The notes below the pieces were generated by a model. That model ran no database searches. It had not been told where the DNA came from and saw nothing but the letters and a program-made list of their open reading frames with translations. The position numbers and the translations under genes were made by a program. Positions 23,427 to 35,434 of a stretch of DNA of 64,000 nt are shown one piece after another. Position 1 is the first letter of the stretch. Every line of letters starts with the position of its first letter. This DNA is from Ciona intestinalis (taxonomy: Eukaryota > Chordata > Ascidiacea > Phlebobranchia > Cionidae), in contig NC_020173.2 in assembly GCF_000224145.3 (NCBI RefSeq), forward strand, positions 6,333,796 to 6,397,795, written 5' to 3'.

Positions 23427-26400
23427 TCATCTAATAATAACACGAATATCATGGGGATAATCATCGCACAGTGTGACAGCATACGGCCCAACGTCATGGT
23501 CATCGTCCGTATATTCTACTTCGAATTCCGACTTGCCAACTTTGTTTGGTAGAAGGCGTAAGATCTTACCGTTGTACCAACGACTGCTACCTTTGGGAGT
23601 TTGCCATCGGTGTAGAATGCGTGTACCACTGCGGGAAAATAGCTGTTTAATATAAGCATTGGCAACAAATAACATCTGTTTTAACCCACACTTTTTTTCC
23701 AATTACATCTTAATTTGTTTCAAGAAGTACAACTGGTGAGTTTATTGTATGTTGGTTTTATTTAATACTTTTATTAAAGTAGTTTTTCTGCGGTAATGGG
23801 CCAAGTCTGGCCTAAATCCCTGGTCCTCACGGACCTCACCCATACAGAATAGAAAGTAGTTTTTACCCGCAGTGGGTTTTAACAACTGTTGTTTTGTTGC
23901 TAATTCCCCTCTCTTCGTTGTTTTTATTAATTTGATCTTCGCTATCTTATTCGAAGATATTATAAGTTGTTAACAACACAAGCATATCAACAGTTATTAA
24001 CTTCCTACCGGCGAAATAATCTTTTTCCTCCCGGGGATCGTGGAACGTATTCCTCTTCTTTGCTTTCGGCATCTTCGCGTTTCTTCAGCTCAGTGGCGAA
24101 AATAGGGGGAGGGCCAGCATTCTCGTCCACCTCAACAGGGGTGGTTATGGACAACACACCTCCTGGTCGTACTGCAATGAGAAAATAAATATTTAGTTTG
24201 TCCTTGCACAAACATAAAACTTGATCCTTCCATGTAAAGTTACTCCAGCACAACAGTCCAAAACTAACTCAAAGATAAAGTAGTGTGTATCCTTTGGCAA
24301 AAACTTTAAAAAAAAGATTTTATAAAAAAATTTTTTAAAAAACAACCACTCACAAAGCTACATACGTGGTAACTTGTAAGCGGGCATGAGGTGTTTGAAA
24401 CAGAACACCCGTGTTATAACAACTGTTGTTGCCCCACCATGCGAGGATAAATAAGTTACATACATGGTAACTTGTAAGCGGGCATGAGGTGTATGAAACA
24501 GAACACTGCTGTTGTAACAACAAACAAGGTACATTTAAGTTAGAATATTAAACTTTTTAAGTATCTAGTTATCATAGCACATACAACATACCAGTAAGTG
24601 AGACTCCCTGTGCGTGACAAACACTCTTATGATGTCGATTGAAATCGCTTTCGTCGGTAAATACGAGAAAACAGGTCGGACATTTTGTCTTTATAACTTC
24701 ACCTGCAGTGGAAAACGGAATATAATTTACAAAAGAATCTGCAAAACATTGAATTTCTTATCAGGAGCGTTTTAACTAAATGATGAAAGTGTAATATTTG
24801 CTCATGAATGTCTTTAATACTTCATCTGTGGGTGAACTTACAATTAATAAACAAAATCTCTTAAAATCATTGTCTGGTACAGTGGTTGAATGGGTTCGAG
24901 GCTCGACACTGCTGCTATTTTGGGTATTTATCCTTAGACACCTATGTATAAGCTGTTATCCTTAAATAAAGTCAATTGAAACAAGTTACCTTACCTTCTG
25001 AATTGTCAGCTTTGCTTGCAGTGGAAGGTGGGTGGGCCACACTTTGCTGTTTATCCGTCTGTTTGAACAAAATAAAACAAATTTAAATAATATATGTATT
25101 AAAAAACAAACATTTAAAAAAATAATACTTAAACATATGATGTCACCCCTGTTTAATAAGTTGGGCTGACACCCTAGACACCCTTAACGTTCTTCCTGGG
25201 TTAAATCCTGTGGCATGCCTCACTATAGGTGTGACATGCCTCACTATAGGATTCATATAGAATATACATCATTGTATTTCCCACCTCATCTGAAACATCC
25301 GATTCACAAGACACTGTGTATTTCTCTGCCATTTTCTTGATGTGAACACGAGGTACTTTAAGAACCGGTTGTTCGTCGGATTCCTGAGGAATGTGAAGTT
25401 ATCTAATGAGATTTTGACGGTATTCCAATGGTATTATAACAAAACACACAAAATTATAACAAGCATTTATAGTTTAGCTTCTTAATGTATGAAACAGAAC
25501 ACTGGTGTTATAACGACTGTCTTGCCCCGTCATGGCAGGATAAATATTACTCTTCAAAAAATTCCAAATAATAAAATAATACTTCTAGCTATTGTGGTAA
25601 TTTTTTAAAATGAAACAAAAAGGATGGGATTCATGAAACACTCACACTGGCAGCAGTCTCAATAGGAGGTGGTGAGAGTTTCCGCTTCAAATTCCTTTTC
25701 TGGTATTTTACGACTGGAGTTCTTTTCTTTGCTAAGTTCGTTTCTGTAGCAATTTCTTCATCTTTAGCAGAAAGTGGTTTCGGGTCTTCAGGTTGATTCG
25801 GAAGCTTTATGACTTTGTTTTTTACTTCTATAGTTTGTGTTTTCCTAACAGGTCGGTTCAGGATATTGTTAACTTTCTTTATGGGTGGCACAGGGGTTTT
25901 GGGCTGCGGTATTTCAACAGGTTTCTTTTCTGCAGTATCTGCTTCTGTTGGGTGTAATGAAGTTATAACATGGATTAATGTGGCTGTTAGTGTGGTGGAG
26001 AAATGTGAATACTTATCTTCGCATGTCGTGCAACGACATTCTTATAACACATGATTGTGTTCTGTTTCATACACCTCGTGTCGCTTACAAGTTACCATGT
26101 ATGTAACTTATATATCCTCGCATGGAGGGACAACAACAGTCTTTATGACACAGGTGTTCTGTATCAAAAACTTTGTGCCCGCTTCGAAGTGAATATATAT
26201 AGGATAATTTTTTTCAAATAAATTTATTCGTTGATAAATATGAAACATAACCCACCAGTCGTAGAAGATCCATCGTACGATGAAATGACTTCAGCATCGT
26301 AGAATAAACCATCGGAATATTTAACAGCAACCTAGATAAGAATGTATTTATTAAACTTATATATATTCCTAATATAGAAACAAGTGTAGATCTCCTCTAG

Positions 26401-29400
26401 TGTGAATCTCACACAAGACACTGTTCTATTCTATATGGGTGAGGTGTCACAGCGTGCACGCCATGGGTCCTGGGATTAGGCCACAGTTGACCCATCACTC
26501 CAACTGGAGACTCTGAATCACATATTTACGACAGTCTTAACATTGGCAGATTACTTATGTAGTAAAATGCACTTTTTAAGTCAGCAGAAGACTTGTTTTA
26601 AATTGCAAAATACAGCAAAATTAGAACACTGTATAATACCATGTTTATCCAATAGAGCGTTACCTTAGTACCAGGTTTGACCCTCCATGACTTGATTGGT
26701 TCATCATCAGCGTAAGTTACGTTACGCATGCTGTCGACCCACTGTTTCACTCCATCTTCAAACATTACCAGCATACCTGGTGTATAACTATGGTTGAGGG
26801 TTGGGTTATGTGCATATATGAGTTTCTATACACAGGTGGGCAACAATGATGCATTTATATATTCCCACGTGGCGGGGCAACAACAGTCCTTATAAAAACA
26901 CTGGTGTTCTGTTTCATACACCTCATGCCAGCTTACGAGTTACCATGTATGCAACTTTGTGGGTGATTGTTTTTCTGTATAATGGTTGCAGTAACAAGCT
27001 ATCAATTCATATCCTCTAACAGTAAGCTCTGTAACCCCATTGGGCCGCAGCAGTGTTTAAGACAGGCAATTACAGATAGTTAACCAAGATTAGTTTTACT
27101 TTTTACCTTTCCTTGTGAATCTTCTTTCTTTTGACTTAACGAGTTGATCAACCTTCTTAGGAAGAATGGCACCACCGGTTTTGATGAGGGGTTTGCTTAC
27201 TGTCACAACTTTGGTGGTTGGTCTGTGGAAACGTGTGGGTTGGGGTGTGGTATATAATGCGTTACCGAAGTCATAAATAATGACTCATAATATTAGGGGT
27301 GGCTGGGTGATAGGACACCTGTGAGCTGTGAACCTAAAGTTTATCACAAAGAATTGTTGTTGTTGCTATCCCATGTCCTATCTTTCCCATGCTATCCCAT
27401 GTCTTATCTTTCCCATGCTATCCCATGTCTTATCTTTCCCATGCTATCCCATGTCCTATCTTTCCCATGCTATCCCATGTCCTATCTTTCCCATGCTATC
27501 CCATGTCTTATCTTTCCCATGCTATCCCATGTCTTATCTTTCCCATGCTATCCCATGTCTTATCTTTCCCATGCTATCCCATGTCCTATCTTTCCCATGC
27601 TATCCCATGTTCTATCTTTCCCATGCTATCCCATGTCCTATCTTTCCCATGCTATCCCTATCTTTCCCATGCTATCATATCCCATGCTTTGTAAGCTATT
27701 CCTACTCCGTGTCATGTTTATCAGTCTGCAAGAGGTGTGACACAGTTACTTGCGCAGCGTTAGACACATGATTCCCAAATTTTGAAACAGGAGTTTTATA
27801 AAGTTTACAAATTTGGGGATGTTTTGTCTTATTAATTAAATTTATTGTGGTAATGAGCCAACTAGACTAAAACCTATGGCGTGCCACACTGCAGGACCTT
27901 AACCACAAATAAAGCCAATAAAGAATAAATTGTATAAACAAATTTAAGTACGTGTTAAGTTATTTAAAAAGAAAAAAAAAGGTTCTTACATTTCTTGTTT
28001 ATTAACTGCAGTTGTTGGAATGGTTGTTACTGTTGGTTTGAAACTCGAAGGGGAGCTTGTTTTCGCTAAGTTTGGTTTTAAAACTTGAACAATCTCGGAT
28101 TTGTTCATTGGTTTCTGCAGCTTCCATTTATAGACTTGGTTTGCATCTGGTTTCACAACTTTGATGGTGGAGCTTGTGGTGCTAAGGGTAGCTGTGGATA
28201 TTGTGACTTTGGGTAGAACTGTTTTACCATCTTGGTTCATAGGTGATCGCTTGCGAACGATTAGTTTAAACGGTCGACCCGATTCTGATGACGTTGGAAT
28301 TGGTAGAACCACGGGTGTAGTCGGTTTCAGCACCGTTGGCGTGACTGGCGTACACTTAACGCTAACTGTTGATATCTTAGTTGAAGCTGGAATAACTTTG
28401 TTGCCAGGTTTGTCTATTCTTATAGGCTTAGGGTAAACTAAAGGTTTATGAGCAGGTTTCTTGTTGTCAAGGGGGCTTGTATACACCATGCTTGGGCTTG
28501 AATCATCCTCAACTGATGTCACTAATGATTTAGAAAGCGGGACCGAGAAAGTTGACTTTGTTCGTATTTCCTTCATTTCACCATCAGGTAGAAAAGCCTT
28601 CATTGTTTTTCTGACGCTGAACTGGTCTTGTTTTGAAGCCACAATGAATTTGAATGGTTTCCCTGTGCTTGTAGTGCTGGTGACATTCTTAGTGATACTT
28701 GATGTATTGGTGTCCAGGGGTATTGTCTTTAATGCATTGGATACTGTGGGGGTGGGCTTGTTCTATAAAATAAACAAATATATGTCAACAATTAATAGAG
28801 TAGGAGTAAGATGGAAAACACTTTTAGCACATAATGTAAAAAATATCTTAATCGTGTTTTAAACAAATAACGCCGGACTATGGGAGTCGTGAAGATACGG
28901 TTTTATAATTCTTTGAGTGTTCTTTGTTTACTATTAAACAGGACGAGAAAATANNNNNNNNNNNNNNNNNNNNNNNNNNNNNNNNNNNNNNNNNNNNNNN
29001 NNNNNNNNNNNNNNNNNNNNNNNNNNNNNNNNNNNNNNNNNNNNNNNNNNNNNNNNNNNNNNNNNNNNNNNNNNNNNNNNNNNNNNNNNNNNNNNNNNNN
29101 NNNNNNNNNNNNNNNNNNNNNNNNNNNNNNNNNNNNNNNNNNNNNNNNNNNNNNNNNNNNNNNNNNNNNNNNNNNNNNNNNNNNNNNNNNNNNNNNNNNN
29201 NNNNNNNNNNNNNNNNNNNNNNNNNNNNNNNNNNNNNTCAGGTTTCTTTATTTAGGGCAATAACACTTAAAATGACATGGTTAATATTGTTAAGTGTTGT
29301 ACCCTAATAAAGAGGAGCAGAATAGGAGGTTAAAACATCGGTTTTCAGAGTAATTGCTACAACAACTTTATTAGATTTACAGCGCACCTAGCAGAACAGT

Positions 29401-31338
29401 TTTTTAATAATGTTTTCTTTTCATGCAAACTATTAGCCAACAATCAGAATATTAACCTCTGCTTTGGTAACAACCATCTGGCCAGTCTCCTCATCCAAAT
29501 AACTCGTTGGGACTTCTGGTAACTTTTTCGCGGAAGCTTCTTCTTCTGCTTTCACTTGCTTTCTATAAGCCTATGTATTATATGTATTGGTGGGTTATGG
29601 GATTACCACTGGGTTACATATACAGCATAATCTTTAAAATATTACTTAAATTCTATAGACAGCATGGTATGCCCTTGGACCTGGGTTTTAGACCAGAGTT
29701 GTTCCATTACCCCAACATTGTATATGCACATTCTATTCTATATGGGGAGATCCTACAGTTAGGCACACCATGGGACCTGGGTTTTAGACCAGAGTTGGCC
29801 CATTACCTCAACATTGTATATGCAAACTCTATTCTATAATTTATGGGTGAGGTCCTACAGTACACATTACCCTATAAATGCACTAAAACTCCAATTATTA
29901 TTACCTGCATATCTAGTATGTTAGGTGCACCAATATAAATGATGGGAAAGGCATTTGATTTATTTTTTGGATTAACGTCGTCAAAATCGGACGATCTTCG
30001 CTTCNNNNNNNNNNNNNNNNNNNNNNNNNNNNNNNNNNNNNNNNNNNNNNNNNNGAGGATCCCTACCTACATTATTCAAAGAGTCCAAAATTCATATTAA
30101 CTATAGGCTATAGGCCTATAGTATATCAACAGAATGGAAACATTTTTCCAATCTATGTTTTTATTTCCCAACACAATCAACACAAAATATTTTACCTCTT
30201 TANCACGCTTCCTATTCTGTGGTCCACTTGGATGGGAAGTTGGTATGACAGTTGTTTTGACTGCAACCCCTGTTTTAGAGCTCGTCCCTGTGTCAGTTGT
30301 TATGCTACTGCATGGTAGGCTTAATATTGGTGATGAAATAGGTGTTTGATCTTGGGACAGAATTTTGAACAGTTCGTTTTCCATTAAAGAACTCATAGTA
30401 GTCACACTCGAAGTAGCAGTGTTGGACACCAATGGTTCGCTACTAGCAGTAACATCCGGTATTTCCTGCTTTATTTTCATATTTTCAACTGAAGTTTCAG
30501 GTTTCAAATCTTCATCAATTTGAAGTTCTTCAATGCTTGATAAAGATTCATTCATATCATCAGCTTCTTGCTTGATTATTGCATCATTGCCATTATTTTT
30601 ACCTTCACCCTTTCCATCTGTTGAACTTGGTTGGCACCCTTGCAAAGTTGTTTCATTTTTTTCATCTAAAATTTCGCCAAGAACTTTTTCAGTCGTTTTT
30701 ACTGCAGTATTTTCCTCGGCAATATTTTCTTCATTACCCTTTGGTGTAGTAACTACCCCAGTGGTATTTTCTTTATCAATGTCTATCTGTTTATTACCAG
30801 CGTTTTGTTCTAGTTTTTTTTTCACCTCATTAATTTTAGTCTTCATAACTGTCTCGTTTGTATTTTGTTTATCAATTTCCATCTGCAAAACCTCCATGTT
30901 TTCTCCTGTTTTTTCATTCAGTTTATCCGTTTTATTCCCCGTTTCTGTCTGTTTACCAATCTCCATTTCCGTAATATCTATGTTTTCATCAAGTTTTTCA
31001 TGTTGCTTATCCATTTCTGTCTGGTTTCTAGTTTGTTCTTCAATGTCCATTTGCGCAATTTTATTATTTTCATTTTCATCCTGTTTTTTATGTTTCTCAT
31101 TTATTTTAGTTTCTGCTTCATTCAAGTCTCCAACAGGAGAGGCATAAACTGACGAGTCATCGCTCGAAAAACTGTCGTTGCTAATTTCGAACGAGCTGTC
31201 TTGGGGTTTTGAATCCATAACTTTATCATCGGATTCTTTTAACAAAGTCTCGTTGGTAGAAGTTGATAAATAATCTTTAACTTCATGTTGAATGTGATCT
31301 GTTTGCGATGGAAATGTAGCGGCTTCAACTACGTCCAT
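23427..31338 (-). CDS. large nuclear-type protein with Tudor-like domains and a C2H2-type zinc finger
   Basis: I do not recognise the orthologue. Exons: 31338-30196, about 30004-29905 (5' end lost in a gap), 29570-29457, 28762-27990, 27222-27107, 26776-26664, 26331-26256, 25944-25646, 25383-25285, 25058-24995, 24702-24592, 24171-24009, 23628-23427. Phases agree, giving at least 1,123 aa. The first exon (381 aa) is very Asp/Glu/Lys-rich. Exon 4 is Ser/Thr/Pro/Lys-rich. Exons 6-7 form an SH3-like barrel reading (MLVMFEDGVKQWVDSM ... KVAVKYSDGLFYDAEVIS), which resembles a Tudor domain. Exon 8 is Lys/Arg-rich. Exon 11 is a zinc finger with CPTC, 12 residues, then HHKSVCH. The last exon is a second Tudor/spindlin-like module (ILHRWQTPKG, RWYNGKILRL, FEVEYTDDD). 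A chromatin-binding role is inferred. One N at 30203 leaves a codon unresolved. An acceptor (TTTTTCAG) sits 19 bases before the ATG. Confidence 0.8.
23755..23960 (+). repeat. family C fragment and family D element
   Basis: A short family C piece (GGTAATGGGCCAAGTCTGGCC, CTCACCCATACAGAATAG) is embedded in a family D copy (TTTTACCCGCAGTGGGTTTTAAC, TGTTGTTTTGTTGCTAATTCCC, CTTCGCTATCTTATTCGAAGA). It lies in the last intron of the Tudor/zinc-finger gene. Confidence 0.65.
24355..24525 (+). repeat. family B tail module, two tandem copies
   Basis: Two units of GTGGTAACTTGTAAGCGGGCATGAGG follow the partial body CCACTCACAAAGC. They lie in an intron of the Tudor/zinc-finger gene. Confidence 0.75.
26000..26190 (-). 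repeat. family B tail module, two tandem copies
   Basis: Two reverse-orientation units (TGTTCTGTTTCATACACCTCG, CTTACAAGTTACCATGTATG), intronic. A further reverse copy with part of the body is at about 26855-26990. Confidence 0.75.
27364..27690. repeat. 26 bp minisatellite, about 12 copies
   Basis: The unit TATCCCATGTC(T/C)TATCTTTCCCATGC is repeated about 12 times with few changes, and the last copies are shortened. It lies in the intron between exons 4 and 5 of the Tudor/zinc-finger gene. The period is not a multiple of three and the unit contains no stop, so all three plus-strand frames are open. Those open frames are a by-product, not genes. Confidence 0.95.
28797..28953. repeat. family A element cut by an assembly gap
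   Basis: GAGTAGGAGTAAGATGGAAAAC at one end and ACAGGACGAGAAAATA just before the gap. The missing end lies inside the 284 N run. Confidence 0.7.
28954..29237. other. assembly gap (284 N)
   Basis: It lies in the intron between exons 3 and 4 of the Tudor/zinc-finger gene. A family A copy enters it on the left. No exon needs to be hidden here, because the flanking exons join in phase. Confidence 0.98.
29640..29870. repeat. family C, two to three tandem copies
   Basis: TTTTAGACCAGAGTTG, CATTACCCCAACATTGTATATG and ATTCTATATGGGGAGATCCTAC recur about every 108 bp. They are in an intron of the Tudor/zinc-finger gene. Confidence 0.8.
30005..30054. other. assembly gap (50 N)
   Basis: It removes the 5' end of exon 2 of the Tudor/zinc-finger gene. 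The visible part opens in frame with KRRSSDFDD. Confidence 0.98.
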
Positions 31339-32541
31339 GGATATAGAGACAAATAATCTGAAAAACATATTTTTATTTATGGTTAAGATTTTACGCCTGA
31401 GAAAATAATTTTTTCCGTCACTTTTATAAATATACAAACACAATAAAGTTGTCTTTTTAACAAGCTAAGTCTTTATCTTTAAATAATTAATATATAAATA
31501 AATAGGTGTTTCGGAAAAATTTAAACTTAATTACACCAACGTTGCGTCTAGCCAACATCAAAACATCGTTATTTACTTATTTATTACGTTATGATTGTTA
31601 ACAACAAAACAGAAATATTCAATCATATATTTATATAACTAATTATCCTTCAAATTAAAATACTTGTTTTATTTTTTCCTCGATTTGCTAAAATGTTTAG
31701 AGTTTTGTGTGTATAAAAAATATATTTTTACGCATAAAATAAAAATATTAATTTATTTAAAAAAAAATTGTTCGAACACTAAAATTATAAAATTAATTTT
31801 TACTAAAATATGCTTACAACAAAAATTTGACAATAATAGAATTAATTTTTGGTAAAAAACTATTTAAGTTCAACATACCTTGAATAATAGTCTTTAATCA
31901 GACACAAATGTTTGCAAAAGGTTTTTGAGAAACTTTTTTTCTCATTTGCCACCGTGAGGTTAACGAGTCGCAATGCATGATGGGAAGGCACACCGTGTAA
32001 ATCGGCCACGAGAGGGCGCAACGAGCACCGACGAAATGTTCAGTCGACATTTGTGCAAATCTATGATAACATATCATATTTCTACAATACTAAACACTGG
32101 CCAGACAAAATTTATTTAAGCATTTTTAAGTTTGTGGTTAAACGGATATTGTATAAACCATAAAACACACTTTTTTGCCACACACGCGTCCTAATCTTGT
32201 ATGTTAGTTCGGTATTTTAAAACGAAAAAGGCAGGTAGAGGAAAAAGGTTCGTGCCGAGCTATAACATATTGCCTGGGATTGAGTCACGCTGACTAGCTT
32301 GTATATATGTGAGAGAATATGTTGTATTAGTGTAAAATGTGACTTGTAAGTGCACTATAGTAAAGTGACCGACAAAATTGGTTTGGAAAATTAGATCTAG
32401 CAGAACAATGGCACAGAATTTTATGCAAAGATTTAAAAAATGAATAAACTTTTTGGAGGCAATAATAGGATTTTATTTTTGAGGCAATAATTTGACCAAC
32501 TTTATTTACATATTTCTTAGGTTTTTAAACTAGCTGTAATA
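31339..32541. promoter_or_regulatory. divergent promoter region between the Tudor/zinc-finger gene and SLC52A
   Basis: The two genes point away from each other across about 1.2 kb. The part from 31930 to 32050 is richer in CpG than its AT-rich surroundings and holds a Staf-type motif. Acceptor sites lie at 31359-31358 (minus) and 32519-32520 (plus), so transcription starts must be further inside. No TATA box is obvious in the GC-richer core. The rest is poly-A/T tracts. Confidence 0.5.
31969..31986 (-). promoter_or_regulatory. Staf/ZNF143-type binding motif
   Basis: On the minus strand this reads TTCCCATCATGCATTGCG, which fits every position of the Staf/ZNF143 consensus as I recall it (YWCCCRNMATSCMYYRCR). 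It lies in the CpG-richer core of the divergent promoter. Confidence 0.5.
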
Positions 32542-32881
32542 ATGGAGGGCAGTTGGTGGAATAGCTCTAAGACTCTCATGCAAATACTTGTCCTTATATT
32601 TGGAGCTGGTGCATGGATAGCAGTCAATGGAGTTTGGGTTGAATTACCCGCAATTGTAGCTTTAGCTCCCGAACAATGGCAGTTGCCGTCCTACTTAACC
32701 GTCATCTCACAAATTGGGAACTTAGGACCACTTATAGTCACTTTAATGCAGGTATATTTAGGTTTTATTTATTTTTATTGTACTATCCTTACACCTTAAC
32801 TTGTATTATTTAAATACAATTTTTTTTTATATTGTCTGTTAGATCGTTAATTCATTCATGCGCGTCACTAATTAGATGACT

Positions 32882-32919
<38 letters not shown>

Positions 32920-35434
32920 TCATAGTAACAGCCACACTTTTTATTCAACAATTTTCTTTAGTAGTTTTTACCCACAGCATATTTTAACAACTTTTTGTTG
33001 CTAATTCTCTTTGTAATTTTAATTAACCTAATCTTCACTGTTGTGTTATACCCTATCATTTGCCTTGTTTTCCAGGCAATGTGTTCAAAGTATTTCAACC
33101 AGAATGCGATGATATACAGTATTGTGTCCATTGGTACTTTGTCATGTTTGTTGCTCTGTTTCTTTTGGAACCACACGGCTGTTATTGCAGGAAAAGAGTA
33201 TAGCGTGGCCTTGTTTGCTTTATGGTAGGCGATTTGTTGCTGTTTTATGATTTGTGATAATAGAAACACATATACGTTTCAAAATTAAATAGACCTTTAA
33301 AATGGACATACAGCAAGTACAGACCGTAACTTAAAACACACACAAACATTTATTTTTAAATACTAATGTATATAATTGGCTACATTTTATGCTGTGTATA
33401 TTTCAAAGACCGATATTGCTACACAATTCTTTTTGTTAAACAACTTGTTCAAAATTCCAGGTATGCTCTTGCGTTCGTGGATTGCACTTCTTCAGTTACA
33501 TTCCTACCGTTCATGAATCGATTCCAGAGCGTGTTTTTGACGACTTATTTCATCGGGGAGGGTTTAAGTGGATTCATGCCCAGTATATTCGCCCTTGCAC
33601 AAGGAATTGGGAACACACGGTGTTTAAACGTGTCCTCGTATAATGAAACTACTAACACAACAACCTATCATATCCAAACTCATTATGAAAGCCCTAGGTA
33701 CTGTATTTGTAAAGTATTTTGCTACTGTTGCTACCAGGCATAATGTTGTACTCTAAATAATAGCCCTTCTAGTAAAAATATTTTAAAGCATTTTTTTGCT
33801 AGCAAGACATAAGGTTGAAGTCGATGTCTCGCGGTATCGTATGTCAGATGAAACATTGGTGCAATAGTTTTTTTTTACAGGAAAACTAATATTTAGAATA
33901 TTTTCATAATAATTAATATTATAATATAAATAATAGCAGTTTGTTTATTCCAATTTTGAAAATTTCAGATTTTCTGAATCTGTGTTCTTTGCTCTCCTAT
34001 GCATTATGATGGCTTTATGCGGGATTGCATTTTTCCTGCTGAACCACACCAAAGTTGCCACCCATTTCCGCACACAAGAACAAACTTACAAGCAAGGGAG
34101 TATAGTCGATACTTCTGAATATCCAACTGCATCACAAACCATAAACGACACATATGACTCGTTAGAAATGGTAGATTCTGACTCGAGCGGTCGCAATAAA
34201 TCAGAATACCAACAGCAAACATCATTTAAAAAGGAAACCAATGAACAAAATTTTGACGCTTCTGATGCAGCTTTAGTAGCAGAAGAACCCCCAACCCTTA
34301 CAAAATATGACTACGTTTACTTTCTGGTCATTATTTTCATTATAAATAGTTTATCCAATGGAGTTCTACCATCTGTGTCTTCTTATACTTCACTTCCTTA
34401 TGGGGAACTTGCTTACCATTTAGCAGCAACTCTAGGAAACATGGCCAACCCTGTGGCGTGTCTCATTGCCATGTTTTTCCCCATGACTTCACGATTACTT
34501 CTTGGGATACTGGCAACATGGGCTTGCGGTAAGGTCATTTTTATGTATGGTAAATTAGTAGCTAGTGACAATGACTACTTCACAGTTTACACATACTTAG
34601 TATACAGTGTTATAGGGTAAGATGAATACTGTTAGAACCTAAATTACACAACCTAGGGTCCTAGGCCAAAACTCTCTTAGATATTGTTATTTTCGTTACC
34701 AAGTTAAATGATAAATCCAACAATACCTATTATGTTGTTTAATGTTTATTTTATTGTATTTGTTACACAGGGTTCGGAAGTTACTTGATGGTCCTAGCAA
34801 AAGGAAGTCCGTGCCCTATACTTATCAATGAACCAAGTGGGGCGGTCTTAATGGTAAGTTAGATACAAATGTATACCATACAAAAAGCCAAATCATACAC
34901 AGTCAATATTAACACTAGATTTTAATATAAACTGTTGCTGTCAAAAATGTTATACTTATTTTTAAAATACCTCTTTTTGTTTGTGCACCAGCGTCTGTAT
35001 CAATGTTGTCTTACCACAACGTACAAATGTAAATAAAAGCAAAAAAAAACTGTTTTAAGTAACAGATGTAATATTTTCGACAGCAACAGTTTATATATTG
35101 ATATCTAATGTTAATATTTACTGCGTTTAATTTAGACTTACGTAATTTTACAATGTTTACTGAAGTGAATTTGTAGGATTAGGATGTAACTTTATCTCTA
35201 TTCAAATTTTCCTAGGTTTTGTCCCAAATTCTATTTGTTGGTCTTGTTTCTTACATCAAAGTTTCAATCGCGCAAGTGTTCAGACTTCGAGGCAGTCGTA
35301 AGTCATTAGTGTGGTATGGTGCAGCTATACAAGCGGGGTCCATGACTGGAGCATTGCTAATATTTCCCTTTGTGAATGTTCCTCACCTTATGAGCTTTGT
35401 GTCTGGTGACCCATGTCTCACTGTGTGTGCTTAA
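32542..35434 (+). CDS. SLC52A: SLC52A-family riboflavin transporter, complete
   Basis: Plasma-membrane carrier for riboflavin (RFVT family). Six exons: 32542-32751, 33076-33224, 33461-33697, 33969-34528, 34771-34853, 35216-35434. Phases agree and give 485 aa; human members are about 450-470 aa. The N-terminus has the family signature [16 protein letters not shown], followed by a TM containing [14 protein letters not shown]. Exon 3 has [28 protein letters not shown]. Exon 4 carries the large hydrophilic loop between TM6 and TM7, about 80 aa and Ser/Thr/Asp/Gln-rich. Exon 6 ends with the last TMs and a short Cys-containing tail. An acceptor (TTTCTTAG) lies 21 bases before the ATG. I cannot tell which vertebrate paralogue is closest. 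Confidence 0.93.
32915..33060 (+). repeat. family D element
   Basis: CAGCCACACTTTTTATTC, TTTTTACCCACAGCATATTTTAACAAC and TTTGTTGCTAATTC, just upstream of SLC52A exon 2. Confidence 0.55.

Noticed and set aside
27321-27771. Overlapping plus-strand ORFs of up to 147 aa with repeated SHAIPCL/PMLSHVLSFPCY units
   Set aside because: They are read from the 26 bp minisatellite in all three frames, which is expected when a stop-free unit has a period not divisible by three. They also lie in an intron of a minus-strand gene.
28880-29307. Two plus-strand ORFs of 127 aa
   Set aside because: Most of their length is the 284 N gap, and the rest is a family A element.
30533-31147. Plus-strand ORF of 204 aa rich in Phe, Ser and Val
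   Set aside because: It is the antisense shadow of the acidic Lys/Glu-rich first exon of the Tudor/zinc-finger gene. Hydrophobic frames opposite such codons are expected.
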